The notes under the pieces are model-generated. The model had not been told where the DNA came from and did no database searches. It saw only the letters and a program-made list of their open reading frames with translations. DNA of 11,928 nucleotides from JACIYW01 sp014359745 (GTDB lineage Bacteria > Pseudomonadota > Alphaproteobacteria > Rhodobacterales > Rhodobacteraceae), in the NCBI GenBank assembly GCA_050433985.1, contig JBNPWE010000048.1:1-11928 (forward strand), given 5' to 3'. The translations under genes and the position numbers were made by a program. This document shows, piece by piece, positions 6,683-11,928 of the stretch (the first letter of the stretch is position 1; each line of letters begins with the position of its first letter).

Positions 6683-6763
6683 GCCTTGCGACCCCGGCCC
6701 TGGATCAAGGCCCCATAAAAAGCCGCGCCGCGGGTCAAGGCAGTTGAGGAAAGAGACGCAGGA

Positions 6764-7354
6764 TTGGAAGACACCCCTCACAAGGATGCGCCGCGCCCCG
6801 CCACGGCGCTTGATCTGCCCGCTGTCAGCCCGCTGCCGCCTGAAACGGCGGCCTACTTTGCGATATGCGAAGAAAAGCTGGGTCTGGTGCCCAATGTCTT
6901 GCGCGCCTATGCGTTCGATATCGACAAGCTGAACGCCTTTACGGCGATGTATAACGATCTGATGCTGGCCGACAGCGGCCTTCCCAAGCTGGATCGCGAA
7001 ATGATCGCGGTGGTCGTGTCGTCGATAAACCGCTGCTGGTATTGTCAGGTGGCGCATGGCGCCGCCTTGCGGGCGCTGTCGCACGATCCGGCATTGGGCG
7101 AGGCGCTGGTGATGAATTACCGCGTTGCCACGCTGTCGCCAAAACAACGCGCAATGCTGGATTTTGCCGCAAAATTGACCAAAGCCTGTGATGAGATCGA
7201 GGAAGAGGATCGCGCCGCGCTGCGGGCCGTGGGGTTCAGCGATCGCGACATATGGGATATTTCGGCGGTAACGGGGTTTTTCAACATGACCAACCGGCTG
7301 GCCTCTGGCACCGCGATGGAACCGAACGCCGCCTATCACGGGATGGCACGATGA
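6764..7354 (+). CDS. AhpD-like carboxymuconolactone decarboxylase-family (peroxidase-related) protein
   Basis: This 196-residue all-helical protein belongs to the CMD/AhpD superfamily and resembles the peroxidase-related subgroup. The active-site signature is CWYCQVAHG, with Cys91, Cys94 and His98, and Glu79 precedes it by 12 residues. These spacings equal the Glu118-Cys130-Cys133-His137 proton-relay set known in mycobacterial AhpD, so a thiol-based peroxide or disulfide reductase role is likely. The protein is probably cytoplasmic, as no signal peptide is visible. The start is TTG at 6764, because the first in-frame ATG would delete the first third of the domain. AGGAAAGAG at 6747-6755 is the likely ribosome binding site. 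The stop overlaps the OmpA-family gene start by 4 nt. The physiological partner is unknown; no ahpC is visible. Confidence 0.9.
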   Translation: MEDTPHKDAPRPATALDLPAVSPLPPETAAYFAICEEKLGLVPNVLRAYAFDIDKLNAFTAMYNDLMLADSGLPKLDREMIAVVVSSINRCWYCQVAHGAALRALSHDPALGEALVMNYRVATLSPKQRAMLDFAAKLTKACDEIEEEDRAALRAVGFSDRDIWDISAVTGFFNMTNRLASGTAMEPNAAYHGMAR

Positions 7355-8373
7355 AGATTGCCTGCGTCGCCCTTTGCGCCCTGCTGGCCGTGCCGCTGCC
7401 GGTGCTGGCCGCCGATGCGCTGGTCAACCTGCCTGCCCCCGCCACCCCGATCGGCGAGCGGATGGAACTGCTGGCCGATACCGATGTGCCGGTCGGCCCC
7501 TGGCGCGCGGGCAAGGTCGAGGCGGTCAGTGCCGAGGGGCGGCTGATGCAAAACGCCTGGCGGCTTGACGGCTCCGGGCTGTCCACGCTTGAGGTCATGA
7601 ACGATCTGCGCGCGCAACTCAAGGCGCAGCGCTTCGATGTGCTTTACGAATGCCGCACAAGGTCTTGCGGGGGCTTTGATTTCCGGTTCGCAATCGATGT
7701 GATGCCCGAACCGCGGATGCATGTCGATCTGGGCGATTACCGGTTTCTGTCGGCCCGGCGCGATGGCGGCGGCATGGCGGATTTTGTCACGCTGATGGTC
7801 AGCCGGTCGTCGGCTGCGGGGTTTGTGCAGCTTACCCATATCGCCCCGCCCGAGATGATCGAACCCAAGGCGGTGCTGTCCACCCGCTCGGCGGTGGCGG
7901 CGGATGGGTCGGTGTTGCTGCCCACGGCCTATGACCGGACGCCCGATCAGGCTGGCGCGCCAAACCTTGGGCCGGATCAGGCGCCAAACGATATGACGGG
8001 CTTGTTTGCCGCGCTGGAACAGGGCGCTTCGGTGCCCTTGACGGATCTGACGTTCGAAACCGGATCGACGCGCTTGGGGGAGGGGCCGTTTGCCTCGCTT
8101 GATGCGCTTGCGGCCTATATGGCGGCGCATCCCGACCGCAGGGTCACGCTTGTGGGCCATTCCGACACTTCTGGCGGGCTGGCCGAAAACATCGCCCTGT
8201 CAAAGCGGCGCGCGGCCTCGGTCGTGGCGGCGCTGTCGCGCGATTACGGCATCCCCGCCGCCCGGCTTGACGCCGAGGGTGTGGGGTTTCTTGCGCCGCG
8301 CGCGGGCAACGACACCGACGACGGGCGCAGCCTGAACCGGCGGGTCGAGGCGCTGCTGACATCGCTTGACTGA
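7351..8373 (+). CDS. secreted OmpA-domain protein with DUF4892-like N-terminal region
   Basis: A Sec signal peptide covers residues 1 to about 20, ending PVLA before AD. The C-terminal third (about 230-338) is an OmpA/MotB peptidoglycan-binding domain: LTFETGSTRL, TLVGHSDTSGG, NIALSKRRAASVV and SLNRRVE. Asp272 and Arg287 have the same 15-residue spacing as the diaminopimelate-binding pair of E. coli OmpA. The middle (about 50-170) has a CRTRSCGG cysteine pair (Cys101, Cys106) and resembles DUF4892-type periplasmic domains, from memory. A proline-rich linker near 190-215 joins the two. There is no lipobox and no obvious beta-barrel, so it is probably periplasmic and bound to peptidoglycan. I chose ATG 7351 because the signal peptide begins there. 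Its 4-nt overlap with the AhpD-like gene implies translational coupling. Confidence 0.9.
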   Translation: MKIACVALCALLAVPLPVLAADALVNLPAPATPIGERMELLADTDVPVGPWRAGKVEAVSAEGRLMQNAWRLDGSGLSTLEVMNDLRAQLKAQRFDVLYECRTRSCGGFDFRFAIDVMPEPRMHVDLGDYRFLSARRDGGGMADFVTLMVSRSSAAGFVQLTHIAPPEMIEPKAVLSTRSAVAADGSVLLPTAYDRTPDQAGAPNLGPDQAPNDMTGLFAALEQGASVPLTDLTFETGSTRLGEGPFASLDALAAYMAAHPDRRVTLVGHSDTSGGLAENIALSKRRAASVVAALSRDYGIPAARLDAEGVGFLAPRAGNDTDDGRSLNRRVEALLTSLD

Positions 8374-8381
8374 CCGGCGCG

Positions 8382-8439
8382 GCCAAGGGTAGCCGCCTCC
8401 CGCATGGATGCGGTGCGCAACGCCACAGGCGCCCTTGGC
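8382..8439. other. long imperfect stem-loop between the OmpA-family gene and the IorAB operon
   Basis: GCCAAGGG (8382-8389) and CGCCT (8394-8398) pair with AGGCG (8427-8431) and CCCTTGGC (8432-8439). This makes a 13-bp stem with a 4-nt bulge (8390-8393). Inside the loop, CGCA (8401-8404) pairs with TGCG (8409-8412). There is no T-tract, so it may end the upstream transcript with Rho help or act as a processing or boundary structure. Its 3' arm overlaps a candidate -35 element. Confidence 0.5.
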
Positions 8440-8462
8440 TTGGCGTGTACGTGCGCTATGCT
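8435..8462 (+). promoter_or_regulatory. weak promoter candidate for the IorAB operon
   Basis: TTGGCT (8435-8440) and TATGCT (8457-8462) are separated by 16 nt, each with four matches to the sigma-70 consensus. It lies about 35 nt before the iron-sulfur subunit start. The -35 element lies in the 3' arm of the stem-loop. Support is positional and by consensus only. Confidence 0.3.
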
Positions 8463-8497
8463 GTGCCCGAAGCCAACAGAACGGGCAAAGGTTCCTC

Positions 8498-8962
8498 ATG
8501 ACAACCGAAATCACCATAAACGGCCAGGTTCACGCGGTGGATCTGCCGCCCGATGTGCCGCTTTTGTGGGTGCTGCGCGATGCGCTGGGGCTGACGGGCA
8601 CCAAATACGGCTGCGGCGTGGGTGCCTGCGGGGCCTGCACCGTGCATCTTGACGGGCAGGCGGTGCGGTCGTGCCAGATCGCGCTGGCCGATGTCCGGGG
8701 GCCGATAACCACCATCGAGGGGATCGGCACGCCCGAAGCGCTGGCGCCCATTCAACAGGCATGGGTCACGCATCAGGTGGCGCAATGCGGCTATTGCCAG
8801 TCGGGGCAGATCATGCAGGCCGCCAGCCTGCTGGTCGAAACACCCGACCCCGACGATGCGTCGATTGACGCGGCGATGGGCGGCAATCTTTGTCGCTGCG
8901 GCACATATCCACGCATTCGCGCCGCGATCCATGAGGCCGCGCGCCTGATGAAAAAGGCTTGA
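8498..8962 (+). CDS. iorA: [2Fe-2S] subunit of an IorA-type molybdenum hydroxylase
   Basis: This 154-residue protein carries the two [2Fe-2S] clusters that pass electrons from the Moco site in xanthine-oxidase-family enzymes. The N-terminal plant-ferredoxin cluster uses Cys39, Cys44, Cys47 and Cys59 (CGVGACGAC, then C). The C-terminal helical cluster uses Cys97, Cys100, Cys132 and Cys134 (CGYC, LCRC). Length and order match the alpha subunit of isoquinoline 1-oxidoreductase (about 150 residues) and related aldehyde dehydrogenases. ATG 8498 is chosen because AAAGG lies 6 nt upstream and homology starts at TTEITINGQ. There is no signal peptide, so the folded subunit would be exported bound to its Tat-dependent partner. 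That partner begins 3 nt downstream. The substrate need not be isoquinoline. Confidence 0.9.
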   Translation: MTTEITINGQVHAVDLPPDVPLLWVLRDALGLTGTKYGCGVGACGACTVHLDGQAVRSCQIALADVRGPITTIEGIGTPEALAPIQQAWVTHQVAQCGYCQSGQIMQAASLLVETPDPDDASIDAAMGGNLCRCGTYPRIRAAIHEAARLMKKA

Positions 8963-8965
8963 CCC

Positions 8966-11218
8966 ATGGCAAATATTGGAAAAATCGCGCGGCGCGGCTT
9001 TCTGATCGGATCGGCGGCGATCCTGGGCGGGGTGGCCTTTGGCGTGTGGCAGGCGCGCAGGCCGCTGGATAATCCGCTGATGGCGGGGTCGGGCGGCGGG
9101 GTGCTGACGCCCTATGTGCTGATCGATGCGGCCGGGGTGACGATCATCGCGCCGCGCGCCGAAATGGGGCAGGGGGTGCACACCACGCTGGCGGCACTGG
9201 TGGCCGAGGAACTGGATGTCGATTGGCACGACATCCGCGTCCTGCACGGCCCGCCCGCGCAGGCCTATTACAACGGCGCCATCATCCACGGCGCGTTGCC
9301 CTTCAAGGATTACGCCCTGACCGAGTGGCAGGAACGCGCGCAGGATGCGATAGAGGTCATGCCAAGGCTTCTGGGCTTGCAGGTGACGGGGGGGTCCACC
9401 TCGGTGGTGGATGCCTATGACAAGATGCGCCATGCCGGCGCGGTGGCGCGCGAGGCGCTCAAGGCTGCCGCCGCCGACCGGCTTGGCCTTGCGCCGGGTG
9501 ATCTGACCACCTCGGGCGGGGTGGTCAGCGCGCCCGACGGGCGCACCATCGCCTATGCCGATCTGGCCAGTGCCGCCGCCGCCCGCCCCCTGCCTTCCGC
9601 CGTGCTGCGCGATCCGGCGGAATGGCGCTATCTGGGCACATCCATGCCGCGCACCGATATGGTCGCCAAGGTCACCGGCACCGCCCGCTTCGGCATCGAC
9701 ACGCGCCTGCCCGGCATGCGCTTTGCCACGGTGCGCATGTCGCCGCGTCTGGGCGGCGGCATGGTGCGGTTTGACGCGCGCGCCGCGCGCGCCATGCCGG
9801 GGGTGGAACGGGTGATGGATCTGGGCGACGGTATCGCGGTGGTCGCCACCAACACCTGGACGGCGATACAGGCCGCCGAGGCGGTGGATGTGGTCTGGGG
9901 CGATGCCCCCTATCCCCCCGATACGGATGGGATTTTTGCCCGGATCTCCGCCGCCCTCGATGCCCCCCCGAATTCGACGCTGCGCGATGACGGCGATGTG
10001 GATGCGGCGTTTTCGGGCGATCTGGCGGGTGGCGGGGTGATCCGCGCCGAATACCGGGTGCCGTTCCTGGCCCATGCGACGATGGAACCGATGAACGCCA
10101 CGGCGCGGCTGGCGGATGGCGCGCTTGAGGTCTGGTGCGGCACCCAGGCCCCCACCCTGGCCCGCGACAAGGCCGCCGCGGCGCTGGGGCTGGCGGCGGA
10201 TGCGGTGACGCTGCATACCACCTTTCTGGGCGGCGGTTTCGGGCGCCGGGCCGAAACGGATTTCACCGTGCTGGCCGCGCGCGTGGCTGCGGCGGTGCCC
10301 GGCGTGCCCGTCAACGTCACCTGGTCGCGCGAAGAAGACATGCGCCACGATTTCTACCGCCCCGCCGCCATGGCGCGGATGCGGGGCCGGGTGGCGGGCG
10401 GCCGGGCGGTGGCCTTTGACGCGGCGATCGCGGCCCCGTCGGTCACCCGCGCCGCGGGCCGGCGGATGGCGGGTTTCGCCGCGCCGGGCCCCGACCGGGG
10501 CCATGTCGAAGGCGCCTTCGATCAGCCCTATGCGATCCCCGATTACCGGGTGCGCGGGCATCTGGCCGATGTGGCGGTTCCGGTTGGATTCTGGCGGTCG
10601 GTCGGCAATTCCTTCAACGGCTTCTTTCACGAGAGTTTCATCGACGAGTTGGCCCATGCGGCGGGGCGCGACCCGCTGGACTTCCGGCGCGATCATGTCG
10701 GGGCCGCGGATGCGCCTTCTGGCGCGGTGCTGGCGGCGGTGGCGGAGATGTCGGGTTGGGGCGGGCCGAAACCCGCGGGCGTCGGGCGCGGGGTGGCGTT
10801 TACCTATTCCTTCGGCACCCCCGTGGCCGAGGTGGTCGAGGTGCTGCAAGAGCCGCGCGGCATCCGCATTGCCCGCGTCTGGGTCGCCTGCGATCCGGGC
10901 CGGGCGCTTGATCCGGCGATCGTCAGGGCACAGATGCTGTCGGGGGTGATGTTCGGCCTCTCGGCCGCGGTGATGGGCGCGATCACCTTTGCCAACGGTA
11001 TGGTGGAGCAGTTCAACTATCCTGATCAGGATGCGCTGCGCATGCCTGACGCGCCCGAGGTCACCGTGCGTATCCTGGAAAACAGCCCCCGCCTGGGCGG
11101 TGTCGGGGAACCGGGCACACCCCCGGCCGCCCCGGCGCTGGCCAACGCGCTTTATGACCTGACCGGGGTCCGGGCACGGGAACTGCCCCTGAACCGGGTG
11201 TTTCGCTTTGTGAGGTAG
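8966..11218 (+). CDS. iorB: Moco-binding catalytic subunit, isoquinoline 1-oxidoreductase beta-like (xanthine oxidase family)
   Basis: This 750-residue protein is the expected size for IorB-type subunits, which hydroxylate N-heterocycles or oxidise aldehydes using a molybdopterin cytosine dinucleotide cofactor. It begins with a Tat signal, RRGFLIGSA at residues 9-17 followed by a hydrophobic helix, indicating periplasmic export of the folded complex. Cofactor-binding motifs include MGQGVHTTLAAL near 70, GGGFGRR (422-428) and the following TWSREEDM...FYRP segment typical of this subgroup. The catalytic Glu715 is in GVGEPG near the C-terminus. It starts 3 nt after the iron-sulfur gene. No XdhC/CoxI-like maturation gene and no cytochrome subunit follow; the operon ends in a region invaded by insertion sequences. 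Family confidence is high, while the substrate is unknown. Confidence 0.93.
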   Translation: MANIGKIARRGFLIGSAAILGGVAFGVWQARRPLDNPLMAGSGGGVLTPYVLIDAAGVTIIAPRAEMGQGVHTTLAALVAEELDVDWHDIRVLHGPPAQAYYNGAIIHGALPFKDYALTEWQERAQDAIEVMPRLLGLQVTGGSTSVVDAYDKMRHAGAVAREALKAAAADRLGLAPGDLTTSGGVVSAPDGRTIAYADLASAAAARPLPSAVLRDPAEWRYLGTSMPRTDMVAKVTGTARFGIDTRLPGMRFATVRMSPRLGGGMVRFDARAARAMPGVERVMDLGDGIAVVATNTWTAIQAAEAVDVVWGDAPYPPDTDGIFARISAALDAPPNSTLRDDGDVDAAFSGDLAGGGVIRAEYRVPFLAHATMEPMNATARLADGALEVWCGTQAPTLARDKAAAALGLAADAVTLHTTFLGGGFGRRAETDFTVLAARVAAAVPGVPVNVTWSREEDMRHDFYRPAAMARMRGRVAGGRAVAFDAAIAAPSVTRAAGRRMAGFAAPGPDRGHVEGAFDQPYAIPDYRVRGHLADVAVPVGFWRSVGNSFNGFFHESFIDELAHAAGRDPLDFRRDHVGAADAPSGAVLAAVAEMSGWGGPKPAGVGRGVAFTYSFGTPVAEVVEVLQEPRGIRIARVWVACDPGRALDPAIVRAQMLSGVMFGLSAAVMGAITFANGMVEQFNYPDQDALRMPDAPEVTVRILENSPRLGGVGEPGTPPAAPALANALYDLTGVRARELPLNRVFRFVR

Positions 11219-11227
11219 GGTGGGGAC

Positions 11228-11279
11228 GTGAGTATTTTTTCCAAGATGAAGATATGAGTATTTTTTTCGAGAGGATGGG
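11228..11279 (+). repeat. dispersed intergenic repeat, copy 2, with a second partial unit
   Basis: TGAGTATTTTT occurs at 11229 and again at 11255, 26 bp apart. The second unit (11255-11279) matches the minus-strand repeat at 4086-4111 at 24 of 25 positions. It lies about 10-60 nt after the stop of the Moco subunit gene, in the same orientation relative to that gene as copy 1 has to map. The T-runs (6 and 7) have no hairpin before them. Confidence 0.65.
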
Positions 11280-11323
11280 GAGGGGTCGGCCTTGGCATGC
11301 GCACAACAACATGAAGCGAACTG

Positions 11324-11540
11324 CTACATATTGGAAAACTGAACATCCCAGATTACCAATGAAATAAATGGCCCCACCCCTAGTGCCGCTCCTGACATGA
11401 GGTCGTCTATATGATACTCTGCTCTAAATGTGGCGTAACAGAGACTCGCTTTATCAATTTTTTTACTTCGGAAGCTTGATTGCTCAGGGCATTTTTCGAT
11501 GTTCTTCATCATCTCGCGACTACCTTGGACGACGGCCGGG
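11324..11540 (-). pseudogene. 3' remnant of an unidentified minus-strand gene, cut by the insertion sequence
   Basis: The minus frame ending at the stop at 11324 stays open through two ATGs (11512, 11509) and on to the insertion-sequence edge at 11540. It reads AVVQGSREMMKNIEKCPEQ and continues with mixed polar and hydrophobic sequence ending VIWDVQFSNM. The reading beyond the ATG looks like natural protein, and the ribosome binding site before ATG 11512 is weak. I therefore favour a gene whose 5' part was displaced by the IS over an intact 62-residue gene. Codon use is AT-richer than the neighbouring genes. I do not recognise the family. Confidence 0.35.
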
Positions 11541-11554
11541 GGCTCTGTTGCACA

Positions 11555-11583
11555 AATCCCATGAGGGATTCATCTTGTGAATC
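11555..11583 (+). promoter_or_regulatory. two mutually exclusive hairpins in the IS leader
   Basis: AATCCC (11555-11560) pairs with GGGATT (11565-11570) around ATGA. Alternatively GATTCA (11567-11572) pairs with TGAATC (11578-11583) around TCTTG. The two stems share bases 11567-11570, so only one can form at a time. They lie between the terminal repeat and the transposase start and might limit transposase expression from outside transcripts. Confidence 0.45.
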
Positions 11584-11603
11584 CATCGTGGTAGCTGGAG
11601 GGC

Positions 11604-11927
11604 ATGAGCAGACCCACACCCCCCGCCTACAAGACCAGGAACTGGCCTGACTATAATGCAGCGCTCAAGCGCCGCGGGTCGCTGACGATCTGGTTTGATC
11701 CCGCCATGACCTGGGATGCTGCGCCGACCGGCAAGCGCGGCCGGCAGCCAGACTACAGCGATGCGGCGATCCAGACTTGCCTCACGATGAAAGTGCTTTT
11801 CGGCATGGCGCTCCGCCAGACGACTGGGTTCGTCGAGATGGAGTGGTTGCCGCCCTCCCCTGACGGCATCGATTTGTGCCAAGGTCGTGGTGTTAAGAGC
11901 CACACAACGGAGAGGACGGCGAGATGA
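11604..11927 (+). pseudogene. IS5-family transposase, N-terminal part only, disrupted
   Basis: The ATG at 11604 follows GGAG and begins MSRPTPPAYKTRNWPDYNAA, with RRGSLTIWFDPAMTW and GRQPDYSDAAIQTCLTMKVLF typical of the IS903-like branch of IS5-family DDE transposases. Family resemblance runs to RQTTGFVE at residues 71-78. Full-length relatives continue with a leucine-rich segment and reach about 300 residues with three catalytic acids. Here the frame instead reads an unrelated tail and stops at 11925-11927 after 107 codons. None of the catalytic acidic residues is present, so this product cannot transpose. The break coincides with the likely edge of a second insertion. Confidence 0.75.
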
Positions 11928-11928
11928 A
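11838..11928 (+). mobile_element. probable start of a second insertion sequence nested in the IS5 element
   Basis: From about 11838 the DNA no longer encodes IS5 transposase. An 86-nt non-coding stretch leads to GGAGAGG (11909-11915), 8 nt before an ATG at 11924. That ATG overlaps the broken transposase stop (ATGA). A well-placed ribosome binding site and new start after a short leader look like the 5' end of another transposase gene. An IS110/IS1111-type element, which lacks conventional terminal inverted repeats, would fit, but only two codons are visible, so the family is a guess. Confidence 0.4.

Larger units (their letters stand above)
11219..11540. other. intergenic region between the IorAB operon and the insertion sequence
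   Basis: This stretch holds the dispersed repeat near its left end. From about 11310 it becomes clearly AT-richer than the rest of the window, with long T runs and few GC-rich codons. Besides the minus-strand fragment described separately I see no credible gene, tRNA or CRISPR structure. The composition shift suggests DNA of different origin. Confidence 0.6.
11541..11928 (+). mobile_element. left end of an IS5-family (IS903-like) insertion sequence, cut by the window edge
   Basis: The sequence GGCTCTGTTGCACAAATCCC at 11541-11560 resembles the terminal inverted repeat of IS903-group IS5 elements (GGCTTTGTTG type), by recall. It is followed at 11604 by a transposase start with IS5-family N-terminal sequence. 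The composition changes abruptly at 11541 relative to the AT-rich flank. The right end and the target duplication are not in view, and a second element seems to interrupt it near 11838. Confidence 0.8.

Noticed and set aside
6683..6763. Possible terminator formed by GCCTTG (6683-6688) and CAAGGC (6706-6711)
   Set aside because: The stem is only 6 bp with a 17-nt loop and no T-tract, too weak to call.
5699..7339. 546-codon minus-strand open frame across cinA-like, GNAT and AhpD-like genes
   Set aside because: It spans three well-supported plus-strand genes and an intergenic gap, has low-complexity composition and no family motifs.
8456..10849. 797-codon open frame on the minus strand opposite the IorAB genes
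   Set aside because: It is Arg/His/Gly-rich with no recognisable domain, and lies antisense to two genes with complete cofactor motifs. GC-rich third positions keep this frame open.
1..11928. CRISPR array, tRNA or rRNA genes
   Set aside because: I saw no regularly spaced repeats of 25-40 bp with unique spacers and no tRNA or rRNA signatures on reading through the window.

Overview
The window is high-GC DNA with the gene content and protein style of an alphaproteobacterium, most likely Rhodobacterales (Rhodobacteraceae/Paracoccaceae). The MurD and methionine aminopeptidase sequences read like members of that group. Most same-strand neighbours overlap by 4-8 nt, and GC-rich third positions leave long spurious antisense frames open. 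This placement comes from recognition, not from a database search.

Layout. 1-221: probable tail of an upstream gene, then non-coding DNA. 222-2507: a tightly overlapping trio of two PaaI/4HBT hotdog thioesterases and a DinF-type MATE transporter. 2508-2592: an 85-nt leader holding two GAAA-capped hairpins. 2593-3999: murD, the cytoplasmic UDP-MurNAc-Ala D-glutamate ligase. 4000-4206: a convergent intergenic region with a strong hairpin and one copy of a dispersed intergenic repeat. 4207-5058 (minus): type I methionine aminopeptidase with a GTG start and a small extra loop. 5059-5234: a divergent promoter region. 5235-8373: cinA-like MoaB-fold protein, GNAT acetyltransferase, AhpD-like carboxymuconolactone decarboxylase-family protein and a secreted OmpA-domain protein, arranged as two overlapping pairs. 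8374-8497: a folded spacer. 8498-11218: a two-gene molybdenum hydroxylase operon of the isoquinoline 1-oxidoreductase (IorAB) type, with a [2Fe-2S] subunit and a Tat-exported Moco subunit.

11219-11928 is accessory DNA. It has a second copy of the dispersed repeat, an AT-richer minus-strand reading frame that looks like the 3' remnant of a gene, and the left end of an IS5-family (IS903-like) insertion sequence. The transposase of that IS loses family resemblance after about 78 codons, where a second element appears to begin. A new ATG with a strong ribosome binding site starts at 11924, at the window edge.

Most genes are chromosomal housekeeping or envelope/detoxification functions. I see no clear new defence or mobile system. 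The points most worth a second look are the nested IS junction with its interrupted flanking gene, the shared dispersed repeat, the twin tetraloop hairpins before murD, and the thioesterase-thioesterase-MATE cassette.
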